17,167 bases of DNA from Bacteroidales bacterium UBA5833. Its GTDB lineage: Bacteria > Bacteroidota > Bacteroidia > Bacteroidales > Lentimicrobiaceae. Under the pieces are notes generated by a model, which saw only the letters and a program-made list of their open reading frames with translations, ran no database searches and was not told the origin of the DNA. This document shows positions 13,986 through 17,167 of the stretch, one piece after another. The translations under genes and the position numbers were made by a program. The first letter of the stretch is position 1. Each line of letters starts with the position of its first letter. Location: contig DJGZ01000038.1 of NCBI GenBank assembly GCA_002433025.1, positions 1-17,167 of the forward strand. Reading direction: 5' to 3'.

Positions 13986-13993
13986 TAGCTTTG
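13986..13993 (+). promoter_or_regulatory. Candidate -7 element of HAD phosphatase gene
   Basis: TAGCTTTG matches TAnnTTTG exactly, 23 nt before the ATG at 14017. No TTG lies at the expected -33 spacing, where the sequence is repeat DNA (GAAGAGCC). No Shine-Dalgarno is visible before the start. Confidence 0.4.
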
Positions 13994-14016
13994 AAGCCGG
14001 ATTACAGACAGTCTTT

Positions 14017-14652
14017 ATGTCAGAGATAAATGATAAACCAGACCTGGGCAGCATCCGGAACCTGATCTTCGATTTCGGGAATGTGCTGCTGAATATTGAC
14101 CCGAAACGCAGCAGCGAGGCTTTCCGTCAGTTGGGCGTGAAAGATGAAACCGACTTCTTCGGAAGCCGTTCCAGCCTTGAACTGATGGTAGAATTCGAAC
14201 GCGGGCAGGTATCGCCTGAGGAGTTCAGAAATACAGTTCTCCGGAGCCTTCAGCCGGGCATTACCCCCGAACAGGTGGATGCCGCCTGGAACGCCCTGCT
14301 GCTTGACTTCCCTCCCCGCCGCGTGGAACTGCTCAAACAACTGCGCAATCACTACCGCATTTACCTGCTCTCCAACTCCAACCAAATCCACTATGTGTCA
14401 TACACTGCCGCTTTCATGCGCAACTACGGCTTCCCGCTGACCGAGCTGTTCGACAAAATGTGGTTTTCGCAACAGATCGGCCTTTCGAAGCCCGATCCGG
14501 AAATATTCAGGTATGTGCTGAACGAAGGCTGGCTGCATCCCGAAGAAACGCTCTTTATCGACGACACCCTGGTACATGTGGAAGCGGCCCGCAAAGCCGG
14601 CATCCGGGCATGGCACCTTCAGCCCGGCACCGATGTGTGCGATTTGTTCTGA
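14017..14652 (+). CDS. HAD-superfamily hydrolase (YihX-like phosphatase)
   Basis: A 211-residue cytoplasmic hydrolase of HAD subfamily IA. Motif I is FDFGNVLLNID with nucleophile Asp19; the usual second aspartate of DxD is Gly21, as in YihX-type and epoxide-hydrolase-N-terminal HAD proteins (DxGNV). Motif II is LLSNSN (Ser119, Asn120), motif III is GLSKPDPEIF with Lys158, and motif IV is LFIDDT with Asp181 and Asp182 for Mg2+. A helical cap lies between motifs I and II (about 30-100). E. coli YihX dephosphorylates alpha-glucose-1-phosphate, but the real substrate here cannot be read from sequence. The gene stands alone on its strand and runs convergently toward the sigma-54 regulator gene with only 35 nt between the stops. 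Confidence 0.9.
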   Translation: MSEINDKPDLGSIRNLIFDFGNVLLNIDPKRSSEAFRQLGVKDETDFFGSRSSLELMVEFERGQVSPEEFRNTVLRSLQPGITPEQVDAAWNALLLDFPPRRVELLKQLRNHYRIYLLSNSNQIHYVSYTAAFMRNYGFPLTELFDKMWFSQQIGLSKPDPEIFRYVLNEGWLHPEETLFIDDTLVHVEAARKAGIRAWHLQPGTDVCDLF

Positions 14653-14705
14653 AATGAAGGGTTCCGGTCGTTGAAAATCCCGGGTCTTTATAGTTTCCCT
14701 TCATT
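14653..14705. terminator. Inverted repeat joining two convergent gene ends
   Basis: AATGAAGGG (14653-14661) and CCCTTCATT (14697-14705) are perfectly complementary over 9 bp across a 35-nt spacer. The left arm starts just after the HAD stop codon; the right arm is inside the last codons of the regulator gene. It could act as a weak bidirectional terminator. The long loop and lack of a T-run make this doubtful. Confidence 0.25.
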
Positions 14706-16037
14706 CATCAGCCGGTAGATCGTGGTTTTACCGATATCCAGCTTCCGGGCAACCAGCCTGACTTTATTGTCGTACTTCTGAAGGAAATGGTTGATGATCT
14801 TTTTGTTGTACTCTTCCAGGGTGGTTTCCTCGTAAAGGAAGTCCTGGCTGGCGCTGGCCGTGCTGAAGGTAATGTCCGTCTCCTCAATCACATCGGTGTT
14901 GGTCATTACAGAGGCCAGTTCCATAATTGCTTTCAGCTCCCTGACGTTGCCCGGGAAGGGATATTTCTGAATTTTCTCTATGGCTTTTGATGAGATGGAT
15001 AGCTTGCCGAGCTTGTTTTTCTGGCAGAACTCATCCACAAAAAACCGGGCCAGCAGGGCGATGTCGCTGCCCCGCTCGCGCAGGGGCGGAAGATTGATGG
15101 GCAGACCCAGCAGGCGGTAATAAAGGTCTTCGCGGAATTCACCCTTGCGCACCAGATCCTGCAGGTTCTTGTGCGTTGCCACGATGACCCGCACATCCAG
15201 TTTCACATTTTCGCTGCCGCCAACCCTTACCACTTCCTCTTCCTGCAGCACCCTCAGCAGTTTCGACTGCATATTCAGGTCCATATCGCCGATTTCGTCG
15301 AGAAAAATAGTGCCGTGGTTGGCCTCTTCAAAGCGGCCGATGCGGCGGTTATTGGCGCCGGTAAACGCCCCCTTTTCGTGTCCGAACATCTCGCTTTCGA
15401 TCAGTTCCTTAGGGATGGCCGTCACGTTTACCGCCACAAAAGGCTTTTTCCTGCGGGCCGAGGCATGATGTATCGATTTGGCCACCAACTCCTTACCGGT
15501 ACCGGTCTCTCCGTAAATGGAAACCGTGATGTTGGTGCGCGCCGCCTTTTCTATCAGGATAAACACCTTGTTGATGGCCGGACTGTTGCCCTTGATCAGG
15601 TTGTTGACCTCGTACTTGCGGCCGATCTCTTCTTCCAGGATGGCAATCTTCTGGCGCAACTCAACATTTTCGCGTATGTTCTTGATGATGTTCCACATGC
15701 GCTCCTTGGTATCCTGATCCTTCAGGATGTAATCGTAGGCGCCTTTTTTCAGCAGCTCGATGGCGGTTGCCACATCCTGCTGCCCCGAAACGATCACCAC
15801 CGGGGTGTCGGGATTGAACTCCTTGATCTGCTTGAGCACCTCCAGCCCGGTCATATCGGGCAGGTTATAGTCGAGCGAAATCAGCGCGGGATTCTTGTAG
15901 AGGTTTTTCAGCAGGCTTTTGCCGTCAGGGAAAATCTCCACCTCATTGTCGGGATTCAGCGATAGATGGTGAGAAATAATCTTCGCGAAAATAATATCGT
16001 CCTCAACGATAAATATCCTGAAGGGGTCTGATGCCAT
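14688..16037 (-). CDS. Sigma-54-dependent NtrC-family response regulator
   Basis: A 449-residue transcriptional activator. The receiver domain (about 5-120) has Asp13-Asp14, phosphoacceptor Asp56 in LISLDYNLPD, Ser84 and Lys106. The AAA+ domain (about 145-375) carries Walker A GETGTGKE (176-183), the sigma-54-contact loop GAFTGA (223-228), Walker B TIFLDEIGDMD (244-254) and the YRL and FPGNVREL segments. The C-terminus is a Fis-type helix-turn-helix (about 424-446, VRLVARKLDIGKTTIYRLM). Such proteins hydrolyse ATP to open sigma-54 promoters once phosphorylated. The GAFTGA loop is intact, so true sigma-54 activation is expected. There is no kinase gene beside it. It starts 68 nt after the dusB stop on the same strand, with a stem-loop in between. 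Confidence 0.96.
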   Translation of the reverse strand: MASDPFRIFIVEDDIIFAKIISHHLSLNPDNEVEIFPDGKSLLKNLYKNPALISLDYNLPDMTGLEVLKQIKEFNPDTPVVIVSGQQDVATAIELLKKGAYDYILKDQDTKERMWNIIKNIRENVELRQKIAILEEEIGRKYEVNNLIKGNSPAINKVFILIEKAARTNITVSIYGETGTGKELVAKSIHHASARRKKPFVAVNVTAIPKELIESEMFGHEKGAFTGANNRRIGRFEEANHGTIFLDEIGDMDLNMQSKLLRVLQEEEVVRVGGSENVKLDVRVIVATHKNLQDLVRKGEFREDLYYRLLGLPINLPPLRERGSDIALLARFFVDEFCQKNKLGKLSISSKAIEKIQKYPFPGNVRELKAIMELASVMTNTDVIEETDITFSTASASQDFLYEETTLEEYNKKIINHFLQKYDNKVRLVARKLDIGKTTIYRLMNEGKL

Positions 16038-16079
16038 TGGAATTTAATTTAGGCTAAGATACGAACTTTTTTGGAAATA

Positions 16080-16114
16080 TGTCCCGATTCCGTACATTTT
16101 TACGATCAGGGACA
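16080..16114 (-). other. Stem-loop spanning dusB stop codon
   Basis: TGTCCC pairs with GGGACA, then GAT/ATC and CGTA/TACG, giving about 13 bp with two small bulges and an AAAATG loop. The 5' arm on the minus strand includes the last dusB codons and stop. The downstream side reads TATTTCC rather than a T-run. It could reduce read-through into the regulator gene or protect the dusB mRNA end. Confidence 0.4.
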
Positions 16115-17083
16115 ATACTTCCGCTCAATATCATCCAGTATGCCGTTTACCTCCGCCAGGCTGACGGTGGTCATCAACCGCATCCTGAAGGGTTTGAAGT
16201 TGGGCAGTCCGCTGAAATAGTGGCTGTAATGCCTGCGCATTTCGAGCAGGGCGGTGATTTCGCCTTTCCAGGCCACAGATGTCTCCAGGTGCTGGCGGCA
16301 CACCCGCAGGCGCTCGTCCATGCCGGGGGAAGGCAGCGTGCTGCCGGTAGCAAGGTAGTGATGTACCTGCCTGAATATCCACGGATTGCCCACCGAAGCG
16401 CGACCGATCATAATGCCGTCGACCCCTGTCTGATCAAGCATGGCTTTGGCCGATGGGCCATCGGTCACATCGCCGTTACCAATAATGGGGATATGAATTG
16501 AAGGATGGTTCTTCACCTCCCCTATCAGTGTCCAGTCGGCTTTGCCCCCGTAAAGCTGCGCGCGGGTGCGCCCGTGAATGGTCAGGGCGGCGATGCCGGC
16601 ATCCTGCAGTTTCAGGGCAAGGTCAACGATGGGTTTGGAGCGTTCGTCCCAGCCAAGGCGGGTTTTCACAGTTACCGGCACTTCCACCGACTTAACCACT
16701 GCCCCGGTGATCTGCAGCAGCAGGGGAAGGTCCTGCAGCAAGGCCGCCCCGCCTCCCTTGTTCACAATTTTCCTTACCGGGCAGCCGAAGTTCAGGTCGA
16801 TAAAATCGGGCGCGGCCGACGCGGCCACCCTGGCAGCGTTGATCATAGCCTCCACGTTATTCCCGAAAATCTGAATCCCCACAGGGCGTTCATCAGCCGA
16901 AAATTCCAGCTTCTTCAGGCTTCCGGCTACATCACGGATCAGCCCCTCGGAAGAGATAAACTCCGTTACCACCACATCCGCACCCAGCTCCCGGCAAATC
17001 CTTCGGAACGGCGGGTCGGTGACGTCTTCCATGGGTGCCAGAAAAAGCGGCAATCCTATTATCTCCAGTGATCCGATCTTCAT
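16106..17083 (-). CDS. dusB: tRNA-dihydrouridine synthase B
   Basis: A 325-residue FMN- and NADPH-dependent enzyme that reduces uridine to dihydrouridine in the tRNA D-loop. The N-terminal TIM barrel (about 1-240) shows the whole signature set: LAPMEDVTDPPFRRI (15-29), the active-site DLNFGCPVRKIVNKGGGAAL with Cys101, VKTRLGWD (139-146), TIHGRTRAQLYGGKADW with His170, PIIGNGDV (199-206) and the FMN-phosphate site GIMIGRASVGNPWIF (223-237). A helical C-terminal domain (about 245-320) follows. Length and motifs fit DusB. In many other bacteria dusB precedes fis; here the gene downstream is a sigma-54 regulator with a Fis-type helix-turn-helix. The 84 nt upstream to the window edge have only imperfect -7-like matches and no Shine-Dalgarno. 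Confidence 0.95.
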   Translation of the reverse strand: MKIGSLEIIGLPLFLAPMEDVTDPPFRRICRELGADVVVTEFISSEGLIRDVAGSLKKLEFSADERPVGIQIFGNNVEAMINAARVAASAAPDFIDLNFGCPVRKIVNKGGGAALLQDLPLLLQITGAVVKSVEVPVTVKTRLGWDERSKPIVDLALKLQDAGIAALTIHGRTRAQLYGGKADWTLIGEVKNHPSIHIPIIGNGDVTDGPSAKAMLDQTGVDGIMIGRASVGNPWIFRQVHHYLATGSTLPSPGMDERLRVCRQHLETSVAWKGEITALLEMRRHYSHYFSGLPNFKPFRMRLMTTVSLAEVNGILDDIERKYCP

Positions 17084-17167
17084 GCGTGTCCGTTAAAAGA
17101 TGTGTCTTTCCTTTGCCACCAAAACACAAAATAACACCAAAATATTTTTAACCTGAATAATTCATAA

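Larger units (their letters stand above)
13237..14016. other. 780-nt non-coding region between divergent genes
   Basis: No gene is supported. The left 35 nt hold the receptor promoter candidate. From about 13300 to 13540 nothing recognisable was seen. From 13547 onward the DNA is a series of stem-loops and dispersed repeats: hairpins at 13547-13579 and 13612-13632, an inverted copy of the variable-arm element at 13691-13755, CCTGAGCG-type repeats at 13789-13845, a hairpin at 13873-13893 and an AATCCGA microsatellite at 13906-13940. A short frame on the minus strand through 13640-13870 is repeat DNA rather than a gene. Confidence 0.7.

Noticed and set aside
14017..14652. HAD protein inactive because the second motif I aspartate is glycine
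   Set aside because: The DxGNV form is normal in YihX-type HAD proteins, some with known phosphatase activity, and all other motifs are intact.

Overview
The window most likely comes from a member of the Bacteroidota, probably Bacteroidales-like. The evidence is a TonB-dependent receptor with an N-terminal carboxypeptidase-regulatory-like domain followed by a DUF4249-type lipoprotein, a LytS/LytTR two-component pair, and several upstream sequences matching the Bacteroidota -7 element TAnnTTTG. Shine-Dalgarno sequences are mostly weak or absent. Assignment below phylum level is not possible from this sequence alone.

Layout. Positions 1-2556 hold one small outer-membrane beta-barrel gene (563-1222, minus) inside a mosaic of non-coding repeats: four copies of a 33-nt hairpin, a 201-bp near-identical direct repeat with a 343-bp period, a stem-loop element in two diverged copies, and 7- and 8-nt microsatellites. 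Positions 2557-9085 (plus) form a probable six-gene operon: TolC-like outer-membrane channel, MacA-like adaptor, MacB-like ATPase, MacB-like permease (ATPase and permease on separate polypeptides), LytS-type histidine kinase and LytTR response regulator. Positions 9327-13236 (minus) hold the TonB-dependent receptor and, 22 nt downstream, the DUF4249-type lipoprotein. Positions 13237-14016 are non-coding, again rich in dispersed repeats. Then follow a HAD phosphatase (plus), a sigma-54-dependent response regulator (minus, convergent with the HAD gene) and dusB, a tRNA-dihydrouridine synthase (minus, just upstream of the regulator).

How the genes work together. The channel, adaptor, ATPase and permease would make a tripartite MacAB-TolC-type exporter spanning both membranes. 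The co-transcribed kinase and regulator probably adjust its expression to a membrane signal or exported substrate. The receptor and DUF4249 lipoprotein form an outer-membrane pair of unknown ligand. The sigma-54 regulator has no kinase partner in the window.

No clearly new multi-gene system is visible. The observations most worth a second look are the hairpin repeat family with compensatory arm changes (1567-1614, 1910-1957, inverted at 13691-13755), the extra N-terminal domain of the TonB receptor, and two 15-nt 7-1-7 palindromes beside putative promoters (7246-7260 and 13254-13268).
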